A stretch of DNA of 7,712 bases from Aurantibrevibacter sp041747755 (GCA_041747755.1 JBGTEN010000030.1:1-7712); one strand, 5' to 3'; counted from the first letter of the stretch, positions 1-6,408 are shown. Numbers and translations are program-made. Notes: generated by a model not told the origin, from the sequence alone.

Positions 1-40
1 ATACGACGGCTGCAAAGCAGCCTAGCTAATCCGTCCCAAC
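1..40 (+). repeat. Right end of a multi-hairpin intergenic repeat, cut by the window edge
   Basis: Bases 3-40 are identical to 6741-6778 (38 of 38), in the same orientation. The segment contains a perfect stem-loop (GGCTGC at 8-13, AAA loop, GCAGCC at 17-22) and ends in AATCCGTCCCAAC. In the complete copy at 6610-6778 this terminal motif pairs with an upstream arm, so this is the right end of a second copy whose left part lies outside the window. No coding sequence is seen in it. Confidence 0.85.
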
Positions 41-175
41 CGTTTAGTAGAATAGTAGCCGTAGCCGATTACGGGCTTCAAAATAATCAAGTTACATGAA
101 AGTTGAAGCGGTCTACACCCTTTGAATTTACTACTGAATCGGCTATTATTTTTATATATTGTTGGTGGACGTTTT
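41..175. other. Non-coding spacer with distant inverted repeats
   Basis: No gene is visible. AATAGTAGCCG at 51-61 is nearly complementary to CGGCTATTATT at 140-150 (10 of 11), and TAGCCGATT at 62-70 is perfectly complementary to AATCGGCTA at 137-145. The two pairings compete. The arms are about 70-80 bases apart, much like the arms at 6788-6803 and 6878-6893, which also follow the 38-bp repeat. Bases 121-135 match 6839-6853 at 13 of 15 positions, so this spacer may be a diverged relative of 6779-6893. GTTGGTG at 161-167 is listed separately as a flank of the oxidoreductase. Confidence 0.4.
161..167. repeat. Left arm of the 7-bp inverted repeat flanking the oxidoreductase module
   Basis: GTTGGTG here is the exact reverse complement of CACCAAC at 2360-2366, just outside the other end of the oxidoreductase gene. 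The left arm begins 15 bases before the stop codon's edge at 176. Module 3 has a comparable pair of flanking arms. A 7-bp pair can arise by chance; the support comes from both arms lying right at the gene ends and from the CGCCCTG core attached to the right arm. Confidence 0.4.
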
Positions 176-2341
176 TTAGACCTTTACTATTTCAACTTTC
201 GCTTCTTGTATTGCGGCACCACGACCCATGTCTGTTAAGAGATCATCAGTGAGTGCATTAGCTGAAGATCCACCTTTTAACAAAGAAGGCCAATATCCTT
301 GAGGCATGCACACTATTCCCTGTTGTACTTTGTTACTAATTCGTGCAGTTATAAAAAGTCTGCCTCTCTGATTATATACTTTCAATTCATCACCATCGGC
401 TATGTTTCTGGAGGATGCATCTTTAGGGTTCACCTCCAAATAGGGCTTCTCTTCTTTTTTTAGAATATGGTCAATATTCCCATGACTACTATTCAGTAAA
501 TATTTAGGCGTTTTAATTGTTAATAAATGCAAGGGGTATTGCTCTTTGTCTGTTTTTTTATACTCCTTGGGAATATATGTCGGAAGACTAGGTTCAATAT
601 CCTTATCGTAGAAATGACATTTTCCTGTTTTGGTCTTGAAATTACCTTGAGCATGAGGCATCCATTTATCAGGCAGATTCAATCTTTGTCCTCCTGTTTT
701 TCTCAGTGATTCAAAAGTGATACCCTTCAAATATTCGTGATTACTTTGCAATGTTTTCTTTACAATATCAATATCTGATTGGTATAAGTAAGATTCCGAG
801 AATCCCATTTCCCGAGCAAGTAATCTGAAAAGTTCCGAGTTGGGTTTTGCATCACCTAATGGTTCAATTGCTGGCTCGTTGATGTTTATATATGCTGTGC
901 CCCATGAATCTAAAATGTCCCAATTTTCAAGAACGCTTGTTGCAGGAAAAATATAGTCAGCGTATCGTGCTGTATCAGTAATAAAGTGCTCTGATACAAT
1001 GGTCAATAAGTCTTCCCTTTCCAATCCCTTCAGAATCAGATTTTGATTGGGAGTAGTAACTGCCGGGTTCGAATTAAACACAAATAATGCAACTACACTA
1101 GGATTTAGATTCTCGCTATTCAAAGCCTTCCCCAACTCTATCATATTGATAGTCCGAGTTTCCTTGCTTGCCAACTCCTTAGGTAAGGTTACGCTTTCCC
1201 AATTTAGTGATGCCCCAAACAATTCATAGGTCATATGCATTAATCCACCACCAAAATGTCGCCAGGCACCTGTTAATGCTGGCAACATGGCTACAGCTCT
1301 GAAGGCACTTGCTCCATTTACCTGATGTTCCATACCAATAAGCACTCGAATCAGGGAAGGTGTGCTTTGCGCATATGTTTTAGCTAATGAAATGATAGTT
1401 TCCTTTTCCAGTCCTGTAATTTGAGAAACTGAAACTGGGTCATATTTTTGTACATGATCTTTTAATTCTTCGATCCCAAGAGTATAAAGATCAATATATT
1501 GCTGATCATGGAGATTTTCTTTTAGTATTACGTGCATCAGCCCCAAAGCAAGAGCCGAATCCGTACCCGGATAAGGTTGAATGTGCCAGTCAGCTTTTTC
1601 AGCAGTGACAGATTTGAAAGGATCGACCACAACTATTGTGGCCCCATTCCCCTTAGCCTTTTGAATAAATGGCCAGAGATGTTGGTTGGAAAGTACCGGA
1701 TTTGTTCCCCATAATATGATAAATCTGCTATGCACGCAATCTTCAGGTAATACACCCGTTGTTTGCCCATTTGTAGCCAATACTCCGGCTACTGCTGCAT
1801 CGCCACAAATAGTTCTTTCCAGTTGGCTAGCTCCAATATGGGCAAAAAACCGATTGGGAGCCTGGCTCTGGACTATACCTTGATTGCCACCAAAACTGTA
1901 CGGGAGAATTGCCTCACCGCCTTTTTCATCAATTATAGATTGAAGTTTGGAAGCTACCTCACTTATTGCTTGCTCCCAGCTGACTTTTTTAAATTCCCCT
2001 TTCCCTTTAGGGCCTGTCCTCTTCAAGGGAGTAAGTATTCGATTAGGGTGATAGGTTACATCGTTTGGGAAATCTACCATTTTATTACACAATTTACCTG
2101 AGGTGTAAGGGTCTGTACCCGCTTCAAAATTAGTTATCTTGTTATTTGTGGTAGTTACTTTCCAACTGCACCTGTCAGGACAATCGTGATAACATGCACC
2201 ATGTGTGGTCTTGGTAGTTATGTTTTCGGTGCAAGAGGAGGTCAAAAATGGTAATGACGTCAGACTTATACCGACAGCACTTTTGCTTGTAATTTCTAAA
2301 AATTCTCTTCGATCAATTCCTATATTCTTCTTTGATCTCAT
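176..2341 (-). CDS. Tat-exported molybdopterin oxidoreductase with an N-terminal [4Fe-4S] cluster
   Basis: This is a 721-residue catalytic subunit of the DMSO reductase/formate dehydrogenase superfamily. The N-terminus carries a twin-arginine signal (RREFL, Arg11-Arg12, then a hydrophobic stretch), so export as a folded enzyme is expected; Cys37 after LTSS might be lipidated, but the lipobox is weak. Cys50, Cys54, Cys58 and Cys85 (CX3CX3CX26C, within CYHDCPDRC and GKLCNK) should hold a [4Fe-4S] cluster. TICGDA places Cys179 where a molybdenum or tungsten ligand is expected. The last 110 or so residues look like the dinucleotide-binding domain (GDELKVYN, MPQGYWP). The ATG at 2341 is preferred over an upstream TTG at 2365 because it gives a normal 10-residue n-region before the Arg pair. 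No iron-sulfur or membrane-anchor subunit lies beside it, so its electron partner is unknown. The CXXDCPDXC subgroup is often annotated as formate dehydrogenase-like, but the substrate cannot be read from the sequence. Confidence 0.93.
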   Translation of the reverse strand: MRSKKNIGIDRREFLEITSKSAVGISLTSLPFLTSSCTENITTKTTHGACYHDCPDRCSWKVTTTNNKITNFEAGTDPYTSGKLCNKMVDFPNDVTYHPNRILTPLKRTGPKGKGEFKKVSWEQAISEVASKLQSIIDEKGGEAILPYSFGGNQGIVQSQAPNRFFAHIGASQLERTICGDAAVAGVLATNGQTTGVLPEDCVHSRFIILWGTNPVLSNQHLWPFIQKAKGNGATIVVVDPFKSVTAEKADWHIQPYPGTDSALALGLMHVILKENLHDQQYIDLYTLGIEELKDHVQKYDPVSVSQITGLEKETIISLAKTYAQSTPSLIRVLIGMEHQVNGASAFRAVAMLPALTGAWRHFGGGLMHMTYELFGASLNWESVTLPKELASKETRTINMIELGKALNSENLNPSVVALFVFNSNPAVTTPNQNLILKGLEREDLLTIVSEHFITDTARYADYIFPATSVLENWDILDSWGTAYININEPAIEPLGDAKPNSELFRLLAREMGFSESYLYQSDIDIVKKTLQSNHEYLKGITFESLRKTGGQRLNLPDKWMPHAQGNFKTKTGKCHFYDKDIEPSLPTYIPKEYKKTDKEQYPLHLLTIKTPKYLLNSSHGNIDHILKKEEKPYLEVNPKDASSRNIADGDELKVYNQRGRLFITARISNKVQQGIVCMPQGYWPSLLKGGSSANALTDDLLTDMGRGAAIQEAKVEIVKV

Positions 2342-2359
2342 ATCATTATATTCAATGAT

Positions 2360-2378
2360 CACCAACGCCCTGCTAAAC
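2360..2378. repeat. Module-front core site upstream of the oxidoreductase
   Basis: CACCAACGCCCTGCTAAAC lies 19 bases before the chosen ATG. Its CCAACGCCCTG core recurs at 4953-4963 before the AraC gene, and CGCCCTG recurs at 6396-6402 before the serine hydrolase. On the gene strand it reads CAGGGCGTTGG, which contains RRCGTTRR, the core of integron attC simple sites. CACCAAC is also the right arm of the inverted repeat that flanks the gene. Confidence 0.4.
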
Positions 2379-2510
2379 GCAGTGACGTTCTGGATTTTAG
2401 ATTGTTATGTATCGAAGATACATATAAGATTTAAAAGACGGTAAGAACGTTATCAAATGCTTTGGATTCACCAATACCGCTAAAAGAAAATAAGTATGCC
2501 ATTGGTAAAT
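2378..2510 (+). repeat. 133-bp intergenic repeat, copy 1
   Basis: It aligns over its full length with 6428-6560, in the same orientation, with about eight substitutions and two single-base indels. It contains a perfect 8-bp stem with a GAA loop (TATGTATC at 2406-2413, GATACATA at 2417-2424); copy 2 has one mismatch in this stem. There is also an ACCAAT/ATTGGT inverted pair further along. Both copies lie upstream of a minus-strand gene, directly beyond the CGCCCTG core. No coding potential is apparent. Confidence 0.85.
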
Positions 2511-2597
2511 TGCGGTTAGTCCCGATCCCGAGGCTTCGGGACGGGAGTTGGGTCGTGGTATCACGAAAAGTGGCAGCTATAAGCTGTCGCTCCCAAC
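2507..2597 (+). repeat. Multi-hairpin repeat element, copy 1 (cloverleaf-like)
   Basis: The first 40 bases (2507-2546) match 6610-6649 with four substitutions. A strong stem-loop sits at 2521-2545: CCCG, bulged A, TCCCGA, loop GGCT, TCGGGA, CGGG. Downstream, outer arms GTTGGG (2547-2552) and CCCAAC (2592-2597) enclose two more hairpins, TCGTG/CACGA (2553-2566, loop GTAT) and CAGCT/AGCTG (2574-2586, loop ATA). After the shared left part, the sequence differs from copy 2 but keeps the plan of hairpins inside outer arms ending in CCCAAC. It has no U-tract, so it is not a typical terminator. Confidence 0.7.
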
Positions 2598-2626
2598 AGC
2601 CCGATGGGCAATTTGGTTTAGCTGTT
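2595..2626. repeat. Small nested palindromes downstream of the osmC-like gene
   Basis: AACAGC (2595-2600) is complementary to GCTGTT (2621-2626), and GCCC/GGGC (2599-2609, loop GAT) forms a short competing hairpin. They lie just after the stop codon of the OsmC-like gene on its strand. No T-tract follows in the direction of that gene, so a Rho-independent terminator is not claimed. They could contribute to 3'-end structure of the operon transcript. Confidence 0.3.
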
Positions 2627-2637
2627 ACCTGCCTTTT

Positions 2638-3048
2638 TTATTGTTGCAGTTCAGTTGCGTGTTCTATATTCCATTCGCCCATTATTTGACGATGTATATA
2701 ACAGGCATTGGCTTGTTTTAACAGTTCGACTTTTTGCTCAGGTGTGATATTACCCTCAATTTGTATCGCAACTTTGACATTGGTTTTTAGGCCGGTGGAT
2801 TCTCGTTTTACTTCTTGTGAAAGTTCTGCTCTTACTTCGCCAATTTCCCAATTATTTTTTCGGGCAATAAAGCGAACAGTTGCAACCTTACACATTGCCA
2901 AGCCACTCAACACCAATTCAGAAGGACTTAACCCTAAATCCGTTCCTTTGCTTTTCACCGGTTCGTCACCCACAATAGTATGAGTCCCATTGGTGATGAT
3001 ACTTTGATACCCTTCGGGTAAGTTTTTTATTTTGATTACTGTTGCCAT
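2638..3048 (-). CDS. OsmC/Ohr-family protein
   Basis: This 136-residue protein has the usual length and fold signature of OsmC-like proteins, which reduce organic hydroperoxides through a pair of reactive cysteines. Cys53 (LAMCKVATVRFIARK, start of the long helix) and Cys116 (ANACYIHRQI) are in the expected places. The second site reads CYIH where many relatives have CPVH. Several OsmC-like branches have no tested peroxidase activity, so the substrate is open. The protein should be cytoplasmic. Its ATG at 3046-3048 lies inside the end of the upstream DoxX-like gene (13-base overlap), which suggests translational coupling. It is the last gene of the AhpD-like/DoxX/OsmC run. Confidence 0.9.
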   Translation of the reverse strand: MATVIKIKNLPEGYQSIITNGTHTIVGDEPVKSKGTDLGLSPSELVLSGLAMCKVATVRFIARKNNWEIGEVRAELSQEVKRESTGLKTNVKVAIQIEGNITPEQKVELLKQANACYIHRQIMGEWNIEHATELQQ

Positions 3049-3437
3049 AATGATTTTTCTTTGTTAAAGTGATTTATTCCCAAACCAAGTAATGAACCAA
3101 ACAAGGCGATATGAATCATAATATTCATCCAATTTCCTGATTGAATATGCACAGTTAGCAAAGCGACAAGCATAGTAAAAGACAGAAAACTATAAGAATA
3201 GAATAATTTTTTGTTAGCAATAAGTAATACTCCAGCAACCAATTCTAACGTTGACAAGATTACTGCTAAAACAAATGTTCCTGTATCGCCCAAAAAACTC
3301 CAACCAGTAGATTTTAGAAAGTCTGCCATATTTTGCAAACCGACACCCCCTAAAAAGCCCTCAAAGAACTTTTCTAGACCACCCCATATAAATAGTAAGC
3401 CAAAGGCTATTCTGATGATTAAATTTCCGATGTTCAT
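3036..3437 (-). CDS. DoxX-like four-helix membrane protein
   Basis: This 133-residue protein has four hydrophobic segments at about 5-22, 53-74, 79-97 and 105-122, with the family's start (IIRIAFGLLFIWGGLEKF) and a Gly-Trp-rich loop before helix 4. DoxX-like proteins are inner-membrane proteins named after a subunit of an archaeal terminal quinol oxidase. Many bacterial members sit with thiol-redox or oxidative-stress genes and have no defined reaction. Here the neighbours are an AhpD-like protein (27 bases upstream) and an OsmC-like protein (13-base overlap downstream), which supports a role in peroxide or thiol stress at the membrane. No heme-ligand pattern can be assigned with confidence. 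Confidence 0.87.
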   Translation of the reverse strand: MNIGNLIIRIAFGLLFIWGGLEKFFEGFLGGVGLQNMADFLKSTGWSFLGDTGTFVLAVILSTLELVAGVLLIANKKLFYSYSFLSFTMLVALLTVHIQSGNWMNIMIHIALFGSLLGLGINHFNKEKSLWQQ

Positions 3438-3464
3438 TTTTATTATTTATTAGAAGTTAATGAA

Positions 3465-3998
3465 TTAAAGCTCAGGAGCAATTGGAAAATCAATTGGAAA
3501 ACCTGTCAAATTATGGATGTAATTGCTGATGATTTTATCACCAATGATAATCACCACATCAATCAAATTTGCTTCGGTATAGCCTGCTGCAAAAAATGCC
3601 TCCTTGCTTTCTTCGGTTGCTCTGCCACGATTTTCAACTGCTGAGGCTGTAAATTTTGCTAATGCGTTTAACTTGCTGTCAAAAGATGCAGACCCTTTAC
3701 GCAATTCAATTACCTGCTCATCTGTGAATCCGTTCATTTTACCTAAAACAGTATGAGCCGATTGGCAATAACGGCAACCGTTGATTTGACTTGTAACCAA
3801 ATTAATTACTTCTCTTTCTTTTGCTTTTAGTGTTGATTTGCGATTTTGTAGTGTAAGATAATCGCCCAACGCTGTTTCGTTCTTTGCATAATAGGCATAC
3901 AAATTTGGCACGAAGCCTAAACCTTTTTGCAAGTTGTCAAAAATAGCTTGATTGTTTTCAGATACTTCTCCTCGGTTAGGAACTGTGAACTTTGTCAT
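3465..3998 (-). CDS. Carboxymuconolactone decarboxylase/AhpD-like protein
   Basis: This 177-residue protein carries the alkylhydroperoxidase-D signature EREVINLVTSQINGCRYC followed by QSAH: a redox pair Cys75-X2-Cys78 with His82 four residues on. In AhpD these residues relay electrons to, or directly reduce, peroxides. In this branch the partner is unknown. Length and motif position fit the peroxidase-related subfamily rather than true carboxymuconolactone decarboxylase, which usually lacks the CXXC. No signal peptide is seen, so it is probably cytoplasmic. It is the first gene of a likely three-gene operon whose putative promoter lies at 4038-4065. The AraC-type regulator gene is next upstream (67 bases between the genes). 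Confidence 0.9.
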   Translation of the reverse strand: MTKFTVPNRGEVSENNQAIFDNLQKGLGFVPNLYAYYAKNETALGDYLTLQNRKSTLKAKEREVINLVTSQINGCRYCQSAHTVLGKMNGFTDEQVIELRKGSASFDSKLNALAKFTASAVENRGRATEESKEAFFAAGYTEANLIDVVIIIGDKIISNYIHNLTGFPIDFPIAPEL

Positions 3999-4037
3999 CG
4001 TTTTAAATTTTAAATTATTAATGATTTAATTACGATG

Positions 4038-4065
4038 CAAAGATGGGGCGAGTAAGAAGGGCAAA
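4038..4065 (-). promoter_or_regulatory. Bacteroidetes-type promoter for the AhpD-like/DoxX/OsmC operon
   Basis: On the minus strand CATCTTTG (4045 down to 4038) matches the Bacteroidetes -7 element TAnnTTTG at five of its six specified positions. TTTG (4065 down to 4062) could be the -33 element. The 16-base gap is slightly short, which lowers confidence. It lies in the only sizeable gap of the block, between the regulator and the AhpD-like gene. The operon could thus be transcribed separately from its regulator, and the AraC protein may bind nearby. The -33 element touches the regulator's stop codon. Confidence 0.45.
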
Positions 4066-4066
4066 G

Positions 4067-4927
4067 TTAGGTCAGTATTCCCAATGAGTTAGCAATACTT
4101 CCCAAAATCAATTTTTTAAATTCGGAAGGGCTAATTTTTTCAATTCTTTTAAAAAAACGACTGAATGTTTGTATGTCTTCAAAGCCAAGTTCATAGGCTA
4201 TTTCTTTTACTGGCTTATCGGTATATCTCAACATTCTCTTGGCCTCTAAAGCCTTTCTTTCGTGTATGATTTGCAATGGACTCTTTTCAGAGACTTGCGA
4301 AAAGATATTTGCCAATGTTTTTACTGACTTGTTTAATAGGTCTGCATATTCCTGAACAGAGTGTTTTTTCCTAAAATATTGTTCTACCAAATAATGAAAA
4401 TCCCTAACTAAATCAACTTCAGTTACTTCCAGTTTAGATAGGTTCATTTGTGATTTGTAGATACGGGTACAAAGTATGGTAAACCTTTTCAACATCATTT
4501 GAAGCATCTCAAGTTGTAAGTCGTCTTTTGACTGCATTTCAATTTGAAACATTCTCCATAATGTTTCGAATTTATCTATTTCGTCTTCTGGTATTTGAAA
4601 GTAAGGTAGTTGATTAGCACCATAGAATAAAAGACCTTTACAACTTACCTCGCTATCGTGGTCTTTAACACAATAGAACTCACGGTTAAATTTTATAACT
4701 CTTGCGGTTTCTAAAGTATTGAATTCTATTTTATGGAAAGACGTAAGGCAGAGGATAGTGTTGTCATAAAGGGTTAACTTCATTCCTTCAAAATGTAATT
4801 CTGTTGTTTGCCCTTTTATCCAAACAAATGTAAGAGGATAAGACAATTGGTTGTCAAATGACAATGAGTTGCCTTTTTGCAGGTCAATTAATTCTATGAA
4901 TTCATTATTCTGTCCCTTGTATATCAT
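4067..4927 (-). CDS. AraC-family transcriptional regulator
   Basis: This 286-residue protein has a C-terminal AraC-type DNA-binding domain at about 175-272 with two helix-turn-helix units. The first is at about 190-211 (SVQEYADLLNKSVKTLANIF). The second is at about 239-261 (VKEIAYELGFEDIQTFSRFF), followed by the conserved ISPSEFKK end. The first 110 or so residues are rich in short beta strands and look like a cupin-type sensor domain, with a helical linker at about 115-160; no ligand residues can be named. It is cytoplasmic and most likely controls the three genes that follow it on the same strand, which are redox-stress related; this target is inferred from position only. The ATG at 4925-4927 fits the family start. 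The promoter was not identified; the CCAACGCCCTG core lies 26 bases upstream. Confidence 0.92.
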   Translation of the reverse strand: MIYKGQNNEFIELIDLQKGNSLSFDNQLSYPLTFVWIKGQTTELHFEGMKLTLYDNTILCLTSFHKIEFNTLETARVIKFNREFYCVKDHDSEVSCKGLLFYGANQLPYFQIPEDEIDKFETLWRMFQIEMQSKDDLQLEMLQMMLKRFTILCTRIYKSQMNLSKLEVTEVDLVRDFHYLVEQYFRKKHSVQEYADLLNKSVKTLANIFSQVSEKSPLQIIHERKALEAKRMLRYTDKPVKEIAYELGFEDIQTFSRFFKRIEKISPSEFKKLILGSIANSLGILT

Positions 4928-4951
4928 TGTATGATGTCATTTAATATGGCT

Positions 4952-4965
4952 GCCAACGCCCTGTT
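4952..4965. repeat. Module-front core site upstream of the AraC gene
   Basis: GCCAACGCCCTGTT shares CCAACGCCCTG with 2361-2372, and CGCCCTGTT with 6396-6404. On the gene strand it reads AACAGGGCGTTGGC, close to the R' part of an integron attC site (RRCGTTRRSC). No matching inverted arm was found after the OsmC-like gene, so only the front of this module has the signal. Confidence 0.4.
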
Positions 4966-5211
4966 GTATAGCTGTCAAAAATCAAAGGACAAACCGTCAG
5001 TAAATACCAAAAAGCATTTTCATCAGTCTGCACTCCTTCAAGCAAAATGTTTGGTCCGAGTGTCGCCTGTCTTGAAATCCAGTCTGGTAAGATGTTGTCT
5101 TTTTACACTTAGCGATAACGTTTGCAGATTTGACTTGTGCGGATTACGAGGCTTCACCCGTCTGCACCTACAAAAGTTAATTTAAAGATACTCTACAAAA
5201 TTAGCGGCAGC

Positions 5212-5258
5212 AAAAAAACTTTCGTGTCAGCGACCATAATTTAGCTCGGCGCGCTGAC
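5212..5258 (-). terminator. Possible Rho-independent terminator of the serine hydrolase gene
   Basis: Read on the minus strand, a perfect 7-bp stem GTCAGCG (5258 down to 5252) and CGCTGAC (5232 down to 5226) encloses a 19-base loop, and a run of seven T follows at 5218 down to 5212. The stem is short for its loop and the T-run starts seven bases after it, so this is a weak terminator at best. It lies about 50 bases after the stop codon. Confidence 0.3.
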
Positions 5259-5290
5259 CCGCTGTCCCCAGCATAAGGCAAATGTGCTGT

Positions 5291-5301
5291 TATGCCTAGT
5301 G
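5291..5301. repeat. Left arm of the 11-bp inverted repeat flanking the serine hydrolase
   Basis: TATGCCTAGTG is the reverse complement of CATTAGGCATA (6384-6394) at 10 of 11 positions. It ends 10 bases from the stop codon edge at 5312. Read on the gene strand, the module begins TATGCCTAATG and ends CACTAGGCATA, as the two ends of an integron-type cassette would. Confidence 0.5.
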
Positions 5302-5311
5302 TTTCTTTCTA

Positions 5312-6349
5312 TCACAGCTTATTTACTATTTTAATCATTGTCTGAAAAACAATATTCGGATTACTTGTTTGGTTTACTGTCCCTGTAATATATACTTCTT
5401 TGTCGGGCACGTAAAATGCAACAGAGCCAACAGAGCCGGAATGTCCGATTAATTCAGGTACTGCTTTAAAGGGTGAAAACAATCTCGGAATGTAAAATTT
5501 TTGAATTCCAACTCCATACTTAAAAGGAAAGAAGATATTGTTCCATTTCTTGAGTTCATTAATAAATTCTTCAGAAAAATAGTTTCCATCAAAAAATGCT
5601 CTAATAAATTTCATTTGGTCGGCCGCTGTACTTGCAATGTCGTGATGGGTTGACTTCCAATATTCCATTATATTAATTTGGTTGTGCTTGAAATAAACGG
5701 GGGCAAAATGGTCAGCTAAATTTGAAGGGAGAACAAATGTGTTATTCATTTTTAATTCTTGAAAAACATCAGTCAATAAATCGTGAATGATTTTACTGGT
5801 AACTACTTCCAAAACTTTATCTAATAGTCTAAAATTGGTTTCTGAATAACTTGCCTTTCCCTTAGTTCCAGGTATAAATTTGGACTTCATATTTTTCACT
5901 TCAATCACTACTTTTTCTAATGGCCAAGATTGGTCATTGCCATTCAGTATTAAGTCCATATTCTTTTTACCGTCTTGTCTTTTGTCAATCAGATAACAAG
6001 GCAAACCAGAAGTGTGAGAAATTAAATGACGGATTGTCAATTCGTCTGAAAAGTCTTTACCATTGTGAACTAATAATCCGTTTAACATTTCATTTGGCAA
6101 ATATTTTAAAAGCTTGTCGTCAAGATTGATGATATTGTCTTTATAAAGACGAAGCGTAATAAATGAAATGATTAATTTGTTAATACTGGCAATGTAATAT
6201 TGGCTTTCTAGAGAAATGTTTCCTGAAGCTGAAAATAAACTCATTGACTTGTCACCTGATTCAATGCGAAAAACTGAACCGTGAACATTTTTATTTTTTG
6301 CTGTCTGCGCGACTATTTTATCAAGTGTCTCTTGTTTTAAAGATTTCAT
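5312..6349 (-). CDS. Serine hydrolase of the class C beta-lactamase/PBP fold
   Basis: This 345-residue protein belongs to the beta-lactamase-like serine hydrolases (penicillin-binding protein/esterase fold). The nucleophile motif SXXK is present as SINK (Ser55, Lys58). The usual HTSGLP lies at 112-117. HSG at 303-305 takes the place of the KTG-like third motif. The second motif, normally YXN, reads YSE (Tyr168-Glu170), an unusual third residue. No signal peptide or membrane segment is visible at the N-terminus (MKSLKQETLDKIVAQ), so a cytoplasmic peptidase or esterase is likelier than a periplasmic beta-lactamase; the substrate cannot be told. It stands alone, with inverted repeats on both sides and no co-transcribed neighbour. 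The ATG at 6347-6349 gives the family's normal start. Confidence 0.88.
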   Translation of the reverse strand: MKSLKQETLDKIVAQTAKNKNVHGSVFRIESGDKSMSLFSASGNISLESQYYIASINKLIISFITLRLYKDNIINLDDKLLKYLPNEMLNGLLVHNGKDFSDELTIRHLISHTSGLPCYLIDKRQDGKKNMDLILNGNDQSWPLEKVVIEVKNMKSKFIPGTKGKASYSETNFRLLDKVLEVVTSKIIHDLLTDVFQELKMNNTFVLPSNLADHFAPVYFKHNQINIMEYWKSTHHDIASTAADQMKFIRAFFDGNYFSEEFINELKKWNNIFFPFKYGVGIQKFYIPRLFSPFKAVPELIGHSGSVGSVAFYVPDKEVYITGTVNQTSNPNIVFQTMIKIVNKL

Positions 6350-6383
6350 TTCAATTTTCTATTTAATCGTCGTGTTTTTTTAA

Positions 6384-6408
6384 CATTAGGCATAGCGCCC
6401 TGTTAAAC
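6384..6408. repeat. Right flank and core site of the serine hydrolase module
   Basis: CATTAGGCATA (6384-6394) is the right arm of the inverted repeat that flanks the gene. It runs straight into GCGCCCTGTTAAAC (6395-6408), the core shared with 2366-2378 (CGCCCTGCTAAAC, one mismatch). On the gene strand the order is core first, then arm, then gene. Confidence 0.45.

Larger units (their letters stand above)
4928..5311. other. 384-bp non-coding spacer between the AraC gene and the serine hydrolase
   Basis: No gene is supported. An 84-codon plus-strand reading frame (4931-5185) has no recognisable domain, no clear ribosome site and odd composition. The spacer holds the module-front core (4952-4965), an inverted pair TGCAGA (5123-5128)/TCTGCA (5161-5166), the palindrome and T-tract listed as a possible terminator, an inverted pair GCATAA (5271-5276)/TTATGC (5290-5295), and the left flank of the serine hydrolase module (5291-5301). 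The density of short palindromes recalls recombination-site DNA, but no complete attC could be folded by eye. Confidence 0.6.

Noticed and set aside
2342..2365. Upstream TTG start for the oxidoreductase at 2365
   Set aside because: It would add eight residues before a normal Tat n-region and places translation start at the edge of the inverted repeat; the ATG at 2341 is the better choice.
2406..2424. Possible promoter (TATCTTCG on the gene strand) in the repeats upstream of modules 1 and 3
   Set aside because: One mismatch to the -7 consensus but no TTTG at a suitable distance; kept only as a remark.
2521..2545. Strong GC-rich hairpin read as a Rho-independent terminator
   Set aside because: No T-run follows on either strand, and the hairpin is part of a repeated element.
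4931..5185. 84-codon plus-strand reading frame in the spacer before the serine hydrolase
   Set aside because: No domain, no ribosome site, composition unlike the real genes, and it overlaps the palindromes and the core site; better explained as chance in non-coding DNA.
5271..5295. GCATAA/TTATGC pair as a complete attC site
   Set aside because: The arms resemble R''/R' (GCATAAC/GTTATGC), but the 25-base span is far too short for an attC and lacks L boxes.
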